51,069 nucleotides of DNA from Bacteroidales bacterium (GCA_017522105.1 JAFXAA010000012.1:1-51069); one strand, 5' to 3'; shown: positions 29,912-40,268, counted from the stretch's first letter. Program-made: numbers and translations. The notes: generated by a model from the sequence alone, not told the origin.

Positions 29912-31216
29912 ATGACACAGACTCTCATCATCTCAATCATCCTCATCCTTGTGGTCATCCTGCTGCTTGTGGCTCTGCTCTTGGTGCTGCGCGCCAAGCT
30001 GATGCCACAGGGCAACGTGAAGATAACCATCAACGACGACAAGGAACTCACCGTCCCCACCGGCGGCACACTCATCTCCACCCTCGGCGAGCAGGGCATC
30101 CACCTGCCCTCGGCCTGCGGCGGCAAAGGCTCTTGTGGCCAGTGCAAATGCCGCGTCGTCAAAGGCGGCGGCAGCATACTCCCCACCGAGGTGCCCCACT
30201 TCAGCCGCAAGCAGGTGCAGGAAGGCTGGCGCCTGGGTTGCCAGGTGAAGGTCAAGGAAGACCTCTCGCTGAAGCTCCCGCAGAGCATCCTCAGCATCAA
30301 GGAATACGAGTGCACCGTGGTCAGCAACCGCAACGTAGCCACCTTCATCAAGGAGTTCAAGGTGCAGCTGCCCGCCGGCGAGCACATGGACTTCGTGCCC
30401 GGCAGCTACGCACAGATACGCATACCCAAGTTCGACATCAGCTACAGCGACTTCGACCGCTCCCTCATCGGCGACGAATACCTGCCCTCATGGGAGAAGA
30501 TGAAGATGTTCGACCTGCGCTGCGTCAACACCGAGCCCACTGTCCGCGCCTACTCCATGGCCAACTACCCCGCCGAGGGCGACGTCTTCATGCTCACCGT
30601 GCGCATCGCCACGCCGCCACTGACGGCCGACCGCAGCGGCTTCCAGAACGTCAACCCCGGCATAGCATCATCCTACATCTTCTCGCTCAAGCCCGGCGAC
30701 AAAGTGCTCATGAGCGGCCCCTACGGCGAATTCTGCGTGCGCGGCACCGAAAACAACACTTGGAATGATGACCCGCAGGGCAACGAGATGATATGGGTCG
30801 GCGGCGGCGCCGGCATGGCACCCCTCCGCGCCCAAATCATGCACCTCACGCGCACCCTCGACTGCCACAACCGCCCCATGCACTACTTCTACGGCGCCCG
30901 CGCCCTCAACGAGGTGTTCTACCTCAACGACTTCCTCGAACTCGAGAAGACGCACCCCAACTTCCACTTCCACCTGGCCCTCGACCGGCCCGACCCCGCC
31001 GCCGACGCCGCAGGCGTGAAGTACACCGCAGGCTTCGTCCACAACGTGATGTACGAGACCTACCTCAAGGACCACCCCGCCCCCGAGGACATCGAATACT
31101 ACATGTGCGGCCCCGGCCCCATGAGCTCGGCTGTCGTCAACATGCTCGACAACCTCGGCGTCCAGCCCGAGAACATAGCCTACGATGACTTCGGCGGCGG
31201 CGCCCCAAAGAAATAG
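29912..31216 (+). CDS. nqrF: Na+-NQR subunit F, NADH-oxidising
   Basis: Entry point for electrons from NADH. 434 residues: an N-terminal membrane helix (5-27), a [2Fe-2S] ferredoxin domain with Cys69, Cys75, Cys78 and Cys110 (CGGKGSCGQCKC), then an FAD domain (RAYSMANYPAEG) and an NADH domain (WVGGGAGMAPLRAQI, YYMCGPGPMSSAV). Last gene of aspA-nqrABCDEF, followed by a strong terminator. Confidence 0.97.
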   Translation: MTQTLIISIILILVVILLLVALLLVLRAKLMPQGNVKITINDDKELTVPTGGTLISTLGEQGIHLPSACGGKGSCGQCKCRVVKGGGSILPTEVPHFSRKQVQEGWRLGCQVKVKEDLSLKLPQSILSIKEYECTVVSNRNVATFIKEFKVQLPAGEHMDFVPGSYAQIRIPKFDISYSDFDRSLIGDEYLPSWEKMKMFDLRCVNTEPTVRAYSMANYPAEGDVFMLTVRIATPPLTADRSGFQNVNPGIASSYIFSLKPGDKVLMSGPYGEFCVRGTENNTWNDDPQGNEMIWVGGGAGMAPLRAQIMHLTRTLDCHNRPMHYFYGARALNEVFYLNDFLELEKTHPNFHFHLALDRPDPAADAAGVKYTAGFVHNVMYETYLKDHPAPEDIEYYMCGPGPMSSAVVNMLDNLGVQPENIAYDDFGGGAPKK

Positions 31217-31250
31217 CGGCGCCCGCAAAGTGCCCTCTCTGAATAGACAA

Positions 31251-31284
31251 AAGAAGCCTGCCGACCCGGCAGGCTTCTTTGTTT
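31251..31284. terminator. terminator after nqrF
   Basis: Perfect 13-bp stem AAGAAGCCTGCCG / CGGCAGGCTTCTT with loop ACC, followed by TGTTT; flanked on the left by AAA. It may act in both directions. Confidence 0.85.
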
Positions 31285-31290
31285 CAAGCA

Positions 31291-31349
31291 GTTTAATGTT
31301 TATTTAAGGAGGTTGTATAACCCTGTACTTTAAACCTTAAACATTAAAC
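31291..31349. repeat. 7-bp inverted tandem repeats
   Basis: GTTTAAT, GTTTATT on the left and TTTAAAC, CTTAAAC, ATTAAAC (31329-31349) on the right, separated by about 24 nt. Reverse complements of each other, so a weak AT-rich hairpin is possible. It lies between terminator 31251-31284 and the end of the coiled-coil gene. Confidence 0.6.
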
Positions 31350-31354
31350 CTTTA

Positions 31355-32089
31355 TTACTCGGTCATCTGGCGGTATTTCTCCACCTCGCCCTCGACGGCT
31401 TTCACGTTCTGGTTGGCTTCCTCGGCCTTCTTCTCGGCCTCCACCTTCTTGCCGCTGTTCTTCTCTATGCTCTTCTGCAGGTCGGCGATCTCCTTCTCGC
31501 AGTCGGCAATCTTCTGCTGGTACTTCTCGATGTCCTTGCGGCGGTCCTCGATCTTCTTCTGGGCCTTGGTGATGTCGTTCTCAAGGTCGGTGACGGCGGC
31601 GGCAGCCTTGCCGGCGGCCTTCTCGGCCTTCTTCAGGTTGGCCTGCTCGGCTTCCATCTGCTGGCTGGCTTCATACTTGTTGATATACTGGACGAAGTTC
31701 TGCACGAAATTGCGGACGTTGCCGTTGATGGCGCTCTGGCTGATAGTGAGGTCGTTGCTGATGGCGCAGACGGTCACCACGGTCACCTTGTCCTTGCGCT
31801 TGCCCTGCTCCTCGACCTTGGTGTAGAGGCTCAGCGAGTTCTGCGAGATGTCGGTGAAGACCTGGTCGAGAGCGGCGATGAAGCCCTCGCTCTTCTTAGT
31901 CTTCAACTTGGCGTCCTTGAGGCGCTGGTTCATAGCCTCTTGCACCATCTTGACGTCCTTCTGGAGGCTGACGGTGTAGGCGGTGACGGTCTTCTCGCCG
32001 ACCATCGTGGTGGTTTCCTGTACGGTCTGTGCCATGAGGCTCGTGCCGATGAAAGCGGCAAGGGCCAATACGATAACTTTTTTAATCAT
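31355..32089 (-). CDS. periplasmic coiled-coil protein of unknown function
   Basis: 244 residues: signal peptide (MIKKVIVLALAAFIGTSLMAQ), a globular part to about 140 (TVSLQKDVKMVQEAMNQ, FTDISQNSLSLYTKVEEQGKR), then a long coiled coil (about 145-240) rich in Glu, Lys and Ala with heptad spacing (DLENDITKAQKKIEDRR, KIADCEKEIADLQKSIEK). No catalytic motif. Similar small proteins occur in Bacteroidetes as hypotheticals. It stands alone between the nqr and sdh operons, with its own good promoter. Confidence 0.8.
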   Translation of the reverse strand: MIKKVIVLALAAFIGTSLMAQTVQETTTMVGEKTVTAYTVSLQKDVKMVQEAMNQRLKDAKLKTKKSEGFIAALDQVFTDISQNSLSLYTKVEEQGKRKDKVTVVTVCAISNDLTISQSAINGNVRNFVQNFVQYINKYEASQQMEAEQANLKKAEKAAGKAAAAVTDLENDITKAQKKIEDRRKDIEKYQQKIADCEKEIADLQKSIEKNSGKKVEAEKKAEEANQNVKAVEGEVEKYRQMTE

Positions 32090-32142
32090 AATGCAATATT
32101 TTTTAGACGTTTATACTATTTTGCAACTCTTGTTAGCTACTG

Positions 32143-32174
32143 CAAAAATACGAATATTTCCATACCGTCACAAA
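32143..32174 (-). promoter_or_regulatory. promoter of the coiled-coil gene
   Basis: Minus strand: TTTG (32174-32171), 20 nt, TATTTTTG (32150-32143). Full consensus spacing. Confidence 0.75.
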
Positions 32175-32210
32175 CTTTTTTTCACTTTGCGGTGTCGCCG
32201 GGGTCTCCGA

Positions 32211-32219
32211 GGGGGGGGG
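32211..32219. repeat. G9 homopolymer between divergent promoters
   Basis: Nine consecutive G (plus strand) in a GC-rich patch (32187-32222) inside an AT-rich promoter region, 37 bp from the coiled-coil gene's -33 box and about 28 bp upstream of the likely sdhC -33. Length variation is possible. Confidence 0.8.
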
Positions 32220-32246
32220 CGCCCTATCTTTTTTGTCCCCGATGGC

Positions 32247-32275
32247 TTGCAGTTGAGTTTTTTTTCGTATCTTTG
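32247..32275 (+). promoter_or_regulatory. promoter of sdhCAB
   Basis: TTG at 32247-32249, 18 nt, TATCTTTG at 32268-32275, 45 bp before the sdhC ATG. Confidence 0.65.
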
Positions 32276-32319
32276 CCCACTGTAACCCAATTAATATTAA
32301 TAATAACATCCTAAACAAT

Positions 32320-33279
32320 ATGAACTTACCGAAAATCCATTCCATCACGAAGAAGATTCTCGTGGCCCTGGTAGGCGGTTTCCTCTTGGTTTTCCTGCTC
32401 TTCCACATGACGGCCAACCTCTTCGTTCTTCGCCACGACGACGGTGCCTGGTACTCCGCCTTCTGCCACTTCATGGGCACCAACTGGATTGTGAAGATCT
32501 TCGAGATTATCCTGCTGGGCGTCTTCGCGCTGCACATCCTGCTGACCCTGTGGCTCCAGCTCACCAACCGCCTGGCGCGCCCCGTGCGCTACCATGAGGC
32601 CCAGAAAAGCAAGACCCACACCTCGTCGAAACTCATGATGTGGACCGGCATCCTCATCTTCGCCTTCCTGGTGATGCACTTCTGCCAGTTCTACTTCATC
32701 AAGATAGGCTGGGTGAAAGGCGAATACATGGTGGAGACCGAGAAGCTGCAGAGCGACGAGATCATGGGGCTGGTGCAGTACTCCAGCCAGATGGGCATGA
32801 CGCCCGAGGAGTTCATCGACGCCATGGAGAGCGAGTCGGCCATGTATGCCGAAGAGAACGGCGACAGCGAGGAAGTGGACGAATACCTGGCAGGCATGCG
32901 GGACAAGCTGGGAGTCATCAACATCGTGAAACGCGCCAGCGACGAAGGCAACATCAGTGCCGACGGCAAGTGGATACGCCACCTCTCGTACGACGAGCGC
33001 CAGACCCTGAAGAAGGTGTTGCCGGAGAGCAAGCCCGAGCCCGACTTCTACTTCATGGTGCGCGAGCTCTTCCACAACCCCCTGATGGTGCTGCTCTACC
33101 TCATCACCTTCGTGGTTCTCTTCCTCCACATGCGCCACGCCTTTCCCTCGGCATTCCAGACCTTGGGCCTTAACAACTACAAGTACAACAACATCATAGA
33201 GTGGTGCGGACGCATCTACGCCTGGGTCGTGTGCCTCGGCTTTGTCGTGGTGCCCATTTTGGTATACCTCGGCTTGTAA
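32320..33279 (+). CDS. sdhC: succinate dehydrogenase/fumarate reductase cytochrome b, with insertion
   Basis: Membrane anchor of the complex, binding haem and menaquinone. About five helices: 12-34, 55-80, 105-128, 255-272 and 297-316, with His residues in or near them (for example His29, His71, His120, His270) as haem-ligand candidates. The family member in Bacteroides is about 230 residues; this one has 319. The excess is a hydrophilic, acidic insert of roughly 90-100 residues (about 135-240: ETEKLQSDEIMGLVQ through VLPESKPEPD) in the loop between helices 3 and 4. No frameshift is seen. First gene of sdhCAB. Confidence 0.92.
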   Translation: MNLPKIHSITKKILVALVGGFLLVFLLFHMTANLFVLRHDDGAWYSAFCHFMGTNWIVKIFEIILLGVFALHILLTLWLQLTNRLARPVRYHEAQKSKTHTSSKLMMWTGILIFAFLVMHFCQFYFIKIGWVKGEYMVETEKLQSDEIMGLVQYSSQMGMTPEEFIDAMESESAMYAEENGDSEEVDEYLAGMRDKLGVINIVKRASDEGNISADGKWIRHLSYDERQTLKKVLPESKPEPDFYFMVRELFHNPLMVLLYLITFVVLFLHMRHAFPSAFQTLGLNNYKYNNIIEWCGRIYAWVVCLGFVVVPILVYLGL

Positions 33280-33280
33280 A

Positions 33281-33313
33281 CATTTACGCATTAACACATT
33301 AACGCATTAACGC
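33281..33313 (+). repeat. 8-bp tandem repeat before sdhA
   Basis: Units ACATTTAC-like then GCATTAAC, ACATTAAC, GCATTAAC, GCA, running straight into the sdhA ATG (33315). The same RCATTAAC word fills the hairpin at 38262-38349. Confidence 0.75.
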
Positions 33314-33314
33314 A

Positions 33315-35267
<1,953 letters not shown>

Positions 35268-35270
35268 AAA

Positions 35271-35358
35271 GTAGTAAGCTGTAAGCTTTAAGTTTTAAGT
35301 GGCTACGCGGGTCGCAGCGTTTCACTTAAAGCTCACAGCTTAAAACTCAAAACTCAAA
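35271..35358 (+). repeat. 7-bp inverted tandem repeats before sdhB
   Basis: Left half: AAGCTGT, AAGCTTT, AAGTTTT, AAGTGGC. Right half: ACTTAAA, GCTCACA, GCTTAAA, ACTCAAA, ACTCAAA. The halves are imperfect reverse complements around a GC-rich centre (about 35300-35322), so the sdhA-sdhB spacer can fold into a hairpin that ends just before the sdhB ATG. Confidence 0.75.
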
Positions 35359-35363
35359 GGACA

Positions 35364-36125
<762 letters not shown>

Positions 36126-36138
36126 TATATACCGTATC

Positions 36139-36927
36139 ATGAAGAAAGTCATCATCACCTTTGCCGCCGTGGCCATGTTCGCCACCAGTGCCACCGCCCA
36201 GGGCAATATCACGCTCAACTCGCGCGCGTGGAGCACCAACTACTGGACCACCATACTCTACAACGTAGCCCAAGGCTTCACCGTAAGCATGCTTGGCTCC
36301 CATAGCCATGCCGACTCACTGGCCATAGCCACCTTGCTCCCCGGTGCCGACCTCGTCTTCCCCGTTGGCATGGCCAAAGAGGGCTTCACGGACTACACCG
36401 ATATCTATGGCCCCTACCACCGTGCCTTCGCCACACCCTTCAAGAAGATGGGCGACTTCTGCGTAGGCATCGACGCCTCGTGGACACCCACCTTCGTGGG
36501 TCTCTACGCCGGTGTCTTCTTCAAGAGCCAAGAGCTGGTCTTCAAGACCAACGACCAGAACCTCCGCAGCTTCTACTTCCAGCCGCGTGGTGGTCTGGTC
36601 ATCACCTTCGAGGACCTGTCCATCGAGGGCGGCGTGTTCTATGACAAGGTCGTGGGCTGCAGCGGCAACCTCAACGACGAAGCCTGGGGCAACTTCATCG
36701 CCACCCCCGACAAAGGCATGCTCAGCGACGGCCTGGGTCTCGACTTCGGCGTCAGCTACAACACGTCGGCCCACAGCAAGACCGTCCTCATGTTCTCCAT
36801 GCCCCTGCACAACTTCTTCAACGAAGGCTACGAATGCCGCGACGCCCTCGGCAACCCCTTCAAGCCCTGGGAGGGCTACAATCGCCGCGTCGGCTACATT
36901 ACCCTCACCCACCGCATACGCCTATAG
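36139..36927 (+). CDS. outer membrane beta-barrel protein of unknown function
   Basis: 262 residues: signal peptide (MKKVIITFAAVAMFATSATAQ), then alternating strands (GDFCVGIDASWTPTFVGLYAG, SFYFQPRGGLVITFEDLSIEGG) with a final strand RRVGYITLTHRIRL ending in Leu. Probably a small barrel. It starts 13 nt after sdhB and probably shares its transcript, but nothing links it to fumarate metabolism beyond position. Confidence 0.7.
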   Translation: MKKVIITFAAVAMFATSATAQGNITLNSRAWSTNYWTTILYNVAQGFTVSMLGSHSHADSLAIATLLPGADLVFPVGMAKEGFTDYTDIYGPYHRAFATPFKKMGDFCVGIDASWTPTFVGLYAGVFFKSQELVFKTNDQNLRSFYFQPRGGLVITFEDLSIEGGVFYDKVVGCSGNLNDEAWGNFIATPDKGMLSDGLGLDFGVSYNTSAHSKTVLMFSMPLHNFFNEGYECRDALGNPFKPWEGYNRRVGYITLTHRIRL

Positions 36928-36972
36928 ACAGCCGCCGCTCATTACCAACCGCTCAACATGTCAATGAACACT

Positions 36973-37002
36973 TGCGCCGCCTCCCTGTCGGGAGGCGGCG
37001 CA
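36973..37002 (+). terminator. hairpin after the sdh operon
   Basis: Perfect 13-bp stem TGCGCCGCCTCCC / GGGAGGCGGCGCA with loop TGTC. No T-run follows directly (TATAATATA); a second weak stem AAGGC/GCCTT with T7 follows at about 37011-37041. Confidence 0.6.
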
Positions 37003-37116
37003 TATAATATAAGGCCTGTTTAGGGTGAAGAGCCTTTTTTTAACTAAACTTTAACACTCCGTACCAACCTACCTTATCACCAATCATGGTGAGGGCTCCA
37101 TGTCGCGGAAAGTTCG

Positions 37117-37124
37117 TAATTTTG
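37117..37124 (+). promoter_or_regulatory. -7 element of the CDF gene
   Basis: TAATTTTG, 58 bp before the ATG. No clear -33 match. Confidence 0.5.
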
Positions 37125-37181
37125 CAAACTGAAATCAGCTGCTGCTGAATAGGACGTAATAAACTAAACAACACATACAAT

Positions 37182-38249
37182 ATGGAACACGAACACAACT
37201 GCCACGAAGGCCACGAGCACGAACACAACTGTCACGAGGGCCACGAGCACGAACACAACTGCCACGAGGGCCACGAGCACGAACACTGCTGCCACGAACA
37301 CGGACACAACGGCCACGATCACCACCACGAACACGAACACCACCACGACCACCACGGGCTGCACCACCATCACCACGCGCACGCGATAGAGAAATTGTCT
37401 ACCATCTATATCGTCGCCGTGGCGCTCAACCTGCTGTTCGTCATCGTCGAGGCCGTGGCGGGCTTCGTCGGCAACTCTCTCGGCCTGCTCTCCGACGCCG
37501 GGCACAACCTGAGCGACGTCTTCTCGCTCATCCTGGCCATGATAGCGCTGAAGCTCGCCTCCAGCCACGCCACCAAGCGCTTCACCTACGGCCACCGCAA
37601 GGCCTCCGTCCTCATCTCGCTCCTCAACGCCATCATCCTGCTGGTCGCCGTGGGCGCCATCATGGTTGAGAGCGCGCAGAAGTTCTTCAACCCCAGCGAG
37701 GTGAGCGGCGACCTCATCATTTGGACTGCCGCCGTGGGCATCGTCATCAACGGCGTCACCGCCTGGGCGCTGAGCCGCCAGCAGAAGCACGACATCAACA
37801 CGCGCGGAGCTTTCCTCCACATGCTGGCCGACACGCTGGTCAGCGTCGGCGTGGTCGTCTCCGGCGTGGTCATCAAATACACCGGCTGGTGGATCATCGA
37901 CCCAATCATAGGCCTCGTCATCGCCGTGGTCATCCTCGTCAGCACGTGGGAGCTGCTGAGCGAGAGCCTGCGCATGAGCACCGATGCCGTGCCAGAGGGC
38001 TACGACGTGGACGACATCAAGCAGCAGCTTGAGAGCCAGGAGGGTGTGCTCAACGTGCACCACATCCACATCTGGCCCATCTCCACCACCGAGACAGCCC
38101 TCACGGCGCACATCGTGATACCCGAATCGTCAATGCTTGAAGAGGTGACCGACCGCCTCAAGGAGCACCTCGACGGCCTCGGCATACACCACAGCACCCT
38201 GGAGTTGGAGACTCGCAGCAGCCACTGCCACGACCACGACTGTTGCTGA
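37182..38249 (+). CDS. cation diffusion facilitator, probably zinc exporter
   Basis: 355-residue CDF transporter (metal/H+ antiporter, cytoplasmic membrane). Residues 1-68 are a His-rich cytosolic tail made of three 10-residue repeats EHEHNCHEGH and further His/Glu clusters. Six helices follow; SDAGHNLSD (TM2) and HMLADTLVS (TM5) give the H-x3-D pairs of the Zn2+ site seen in ZitB/CzcD-type proteins. The C-terminal domain ends in SSHCHDHDCC, a second metal-binding tail. Zinc is the likely substrate; cobalt or cadmium cannot be excluded. Monocistronic. Confidence 0.92.
   Translation: MEHEHNCHEGHEHEHNCHEGHEHEHNCHEGHEHEHCCHEHGHNGHDHHHEHEHHHDHHGLHHHHHAHAIEKLSTIYIVAVALNLLFVIVEAVAGFVGNSLGLLSDAGHNLSDVFSLILAMIALKLASSHATKRFTYGHRKASVLISLLNAIILLVAVGAIMVESAQKFFNPSEVSGDLIIWTAAVGIVINGVTAWALSRQQKHDINTRGAFLHMLADTLVSVGVVVSGVVIKYTGWWIIDPIIGLVIAVVILVSTWELLSESLRMSTDAVPEGYDVDDIKQQLESQEGVLNVHHIHIWPISTTETALTAHIVIPESSMLEEVTDRLKEHLDGLGIHHSTLELETRSSHCHDHDCC
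37185..37307 (+). repeat. 30-bp coding repeat in the CDF His-rich tail
   Basis: Three nearly identical 30-bp units and part of a fourth encode EHEHNCHEGH repeats. Few substitutions separate the units (GAAGGC versus GAGGGC), suggesting recent duplication or slippage. Confidence 0.85.
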
Positions 38250-38261
38250 AGGGAAATGAAG

Positions 38262-38349
38262 AATGTGTTAATGTGTTAATGCGTTAATGCGTTAGTGCCT
38301 ATACATTAACACATTAACGCATTAACACATTAACGCATTAACACATTAA
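38262..38349. repeat. 8-bp tandem inverted repeat hairpin between convergent genes
   Basis: Left: GTGTTAAT twice, GCGTTAAT, GCGTTAGT. Loop about GCCTATA. Right: six units of RCATTAAC type. The arms pair over about 30 bp. A TTCATTCTTCATTC stretch follows at 38359-38379, entering the tcdA stop region. It separates the CDF gene (+) from tcdA (-) and may act as a terminator for both. Confidence 0.8.
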
Positions 38350-38367
38350 ATCCCAATCCTTCATTCT

Positions 38368-39051
38368 TCATTCTTCATTACTTATCACCTGCGCCGCCAG
38401 CGCGAGGCCGAAGGCGGCGGTGACGGGCATCAGGGTGCCCTTGGGCAGGGCGTCGTCGCAGCGCTCGGGACTCCACACACAGCGGAACTTGCGCTCCGGG
38501 AAGGTTTGGGCTTTCCTCATGCGCTTGCGCAGTGCCGCCGCCAGCGAGCAGCCGTCCACACGCCAAAACTCGCTCACCCGCACCTGCTGCGGATCCTTCT
38601 TGCGCGCGGCACCCATGGAGCTCAGGAAGACCCCGCCCCACCCTTTCCGCGTGCAGCGCAGGATGAGGTCGAGCTTGTCGGGGATGCTGTCTATGGCGTC
38701 AATCACAAAATCGTAGTCCTGCAAGGCGAAGGCCGCAGCCGTGTAGGGCGTGTAGCGCTCCTGCCGCGCCTGTATGTCGGCCTCGGGGTTGATGTCATGC
38801 AGGCGCCTGCGCATCACCTCCACCTTGGGCAGCCCTACAGTGGAGTGCAACGCCGGCAGTTGACGGTTGATGTTGGAGGGGTCGACGCAATCGCTGTCCA
38901 CCATCGTCAAGTGACCAACGCCGCTGCGCACCAAAGCCTCGGCGCACCAGGAGCCCACACCGCCGACGCCGAAGAGGATGACCCTCGTCCGCTGCAGACG
39001 TTCCAAGCCTTCATCGCCCAGGCACAATGCCGTTCTGCTCTGCCATTCCAT
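38368..39051 (-). CDS. tcdA: tRNA threonylcarbamoyladenosine dehydratase
   Basis: E1-like (ThiF/MoeB fold) ATP enzyme that cyclises t6A37 in ANN-decoding tRNAs (E. coli TcdA/YgdL). 227 residues from the ATG at 39051. ATP-binding GVGGVGSW (28-35), DSDCVDPSNINRQ, VIDAIDSIPDK and the C-terminal MPVTAAFGLALAAQV match. The frame extends 27 codons further upstream, but those codons are repeat sequence (giving HSSLFIL), so I reject the longer start. The MoeB zinc cysteines are absent, which favours TcdA. Confidence 0.92.
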   Translation of the reverse strand: MEWQSRTALCLGDEGLERLQRTRVILFGVGGVGSWCAEALVRSGVGHLTMVDSDCVDPSNINRQLPALHSTVGLPKVEVMRRRLHDINPEADIQARQERYTPYTAAAFALQDYDFVIDAIDSIPDKLDLILRCTRKGWGGVFLSSMGAARKKDPQQVRVSEFWRVDGCSLAAALRKRMRKAQTFPERKFRCVWSPERCDDALPKGTLMPVTAAFGLALAAQVISNEE

Positions 39052-39066
39052 AGCGTTGATTAAGCG

Positions 39067-39150
39067 AAGAATGAAGAGTGAAGAATGAAGAATGGGTCGG
39101 CGCAAATATCCCGTACCCGGATAATTCTTCATTCTTCACTCTTCATTCTT
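39067..39150. repeat. 27-bp perfect inverted repeat, GAAGAAT type
   Basis: Arms 39067-39093 and 39124-39150 are exact reverse complements made of AAGAATG/AAGAGTG words; the loop is 30 nt. It fills the gap between the SUMF1-fold gene and tcdA, both on the minus strand, and touches the stop codon of the former. Probably a transcription terminator or attenuator; the origin is unexplained. Confidence 0.85.
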
Positions 39151-40039
39151 ATTTTTTATTTATCACCACCCTGAAACCGAAGTCGAACCCCTTGCTCATG
39201 GAGCTCAAGCCCTCGCGGTGCGCCACATGGCAATACTGCGCCGAGTCGTTGCAGGAACCGCCACGGAAGACGCGCCCGCGGTCGGACGACACCGGTCCCT
39301 GGGGGTCAACGACGGCTTCGGTGCCGAGGACGGAATACCAGTCTGCGCACCACTCACGAACATTGCCCGTCATGTCGCGGAGGCCCAAGGCGTTGGCCGA
39401 CTTGCCGCCGACTGCGGAGGTGTGCCGGATGACGAGCGTCGTGTCGCGCCCTGTCTGCCGACTGGTGGTGTTGACACTGCAGTGCGGCGCATTCTCCCAA
39501 TACCAGCCCACATTGCCCAGATTGTTGCCGCCCGCATAGTCGGTGCGGGTTGCAGGTGCGCGGTGCCCCCCCTGCGCGGCATACTCCCACTGCGCCTCGG
39601 TGGGCAGCGTGAAGCGGTAGCCGGTGAGCTGCGACAGCTTCTGGCAGAAATGCACTGCATCCCAATGGCTTACCTGGTCCACGGGGTAGTTGTCGCCGTA
39701 GGTGAACTCCGACGGGTTAGCCTGCATCACCGCACGGTAGAGCGCCTGCGTCACCTCCGTGCGCCCTATATAGTAGTCGTGCGACAGAGTGACCTGATGT
39801 TCAGGGCCTTCGGCATCATAACCACCCATGGTGAACGTGCCGCTGTGCACCAGCACCATGTCAAACGACACCTCGGTGCCGGGCACAGTGAACGACTCCA
39901 CTTCGCGCACCAGCGGTGCCGGTGGCTGCGACGGCGTGGTGCTCCCCTCGCCGGTGTTGACGGTATACTCCTTGTCCGAGCAGGCCGCAAAAGTCGACGC
40001 GAGCACCAGCAGGCTGAATGTCAAAATATTACGCTTCAT
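39149..40039 (-). CDS. SUMF1/formylglycine-generating-fold lipoprotein
   Basis: 296 residues from the ATG at 40039 (MKRNILTFSLLVLASTFAAC, lipobox STFAAC). The rest is an FGE-sulfatase (SUMF1) domain: TFTMGGYDAEGPEHQVTLS, YYIGRTEVTQALYRAVM, LPTEAQWEYAAQGG, DMTGNVREWCADWY and FRGGSCNDSAQYCHVAHR. The cysteine pair of true formylglycine-generating enzymes (GGSxxC...C) is not in register, so it is probably a non-catalytic binding domain as in many Bacteroidetes surface proteins. An upstream in-frame start would add eight residues. A TATATTTG element lies just upstream. Confidence 0.85.
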   Translation of the reverse strand: MKRNILTFSLLVLASTFAACSDKEYTVNTGEGSTTPSQPPAPLVREVESFTVPGTEVSFDMVLVHSGTFTMGGYDAEGPEHQVTLSHDYYIGRTEVTQALYRAVMQANPSEFTYGDNYPVDQVSHWDAVHFCQKLSQLTGYRFTLPTEAQWEYAAQGGHRAPATRTDYAGGNNLGNVGWYWENAPHCSVNTTSRQTGRDTTLVIRHTSAVGGKSANALGLRDMTGNVREWCADWYSVLGTEAVVDPQGPVSSDRGRVFRGGSCNDSAQYCHVAHREGLSSMSKGFDFGFRVVINKK

Positions 40040-40060
40040 CCTACAATTGTTTTTGTTCTG

Positions 40061-40068
40061 CAAATATA
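40061..40068 (-). promoter_or_regulatory. -7 element of the SUMF1-fold gene
   Basis: Minus-strand TATATTTG, 22 bp before the ATG. Confidence 0.5.
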
Positions 40069-40217
40069 CGAAAAAAAGCCGACAGCGGTCCCCGAAGTGT
40101 GATTATTGAACCATTCCGAGCTGACAACAAATTTTAACATATACACTAACAGCTGACTGTCAAACACATGCAGGGTATGGATTTTCGTCATCCCTTGCTG
40201 GCACTGGTTTTGTACGG

Positions 40218-40268
40218 AGTCCCTACGGAGCCCCTACGGCCCCCCTACGGCCGTTCTTCAGTGGAACG
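40218..40268. repeat. palindromic element, degenerate copy 4
   Basis: Three 11-bp units in tandem: AGTCCCTACGG, AGCCCCTACGG and CCCCCCTACGG, then a short GTTCTTCAGTGGAAC that keeps one TTCTTCAGT word. The long inverted arm is missing. Same family as copies 1-3 by the outer words. Confidence 0.7.

Noticed and set aside
38262-38349. CRISPR array from evenly spaced repeats
   Set aside because: Units are 8 bp without unique spacers, and no cas genes are present.
39052-39132. Longer tcdA with 27 extra N-terminal residues
   Set aside because: The extra codons are GAAGAAT-type repeat; the family start matches the ATG at 39051.
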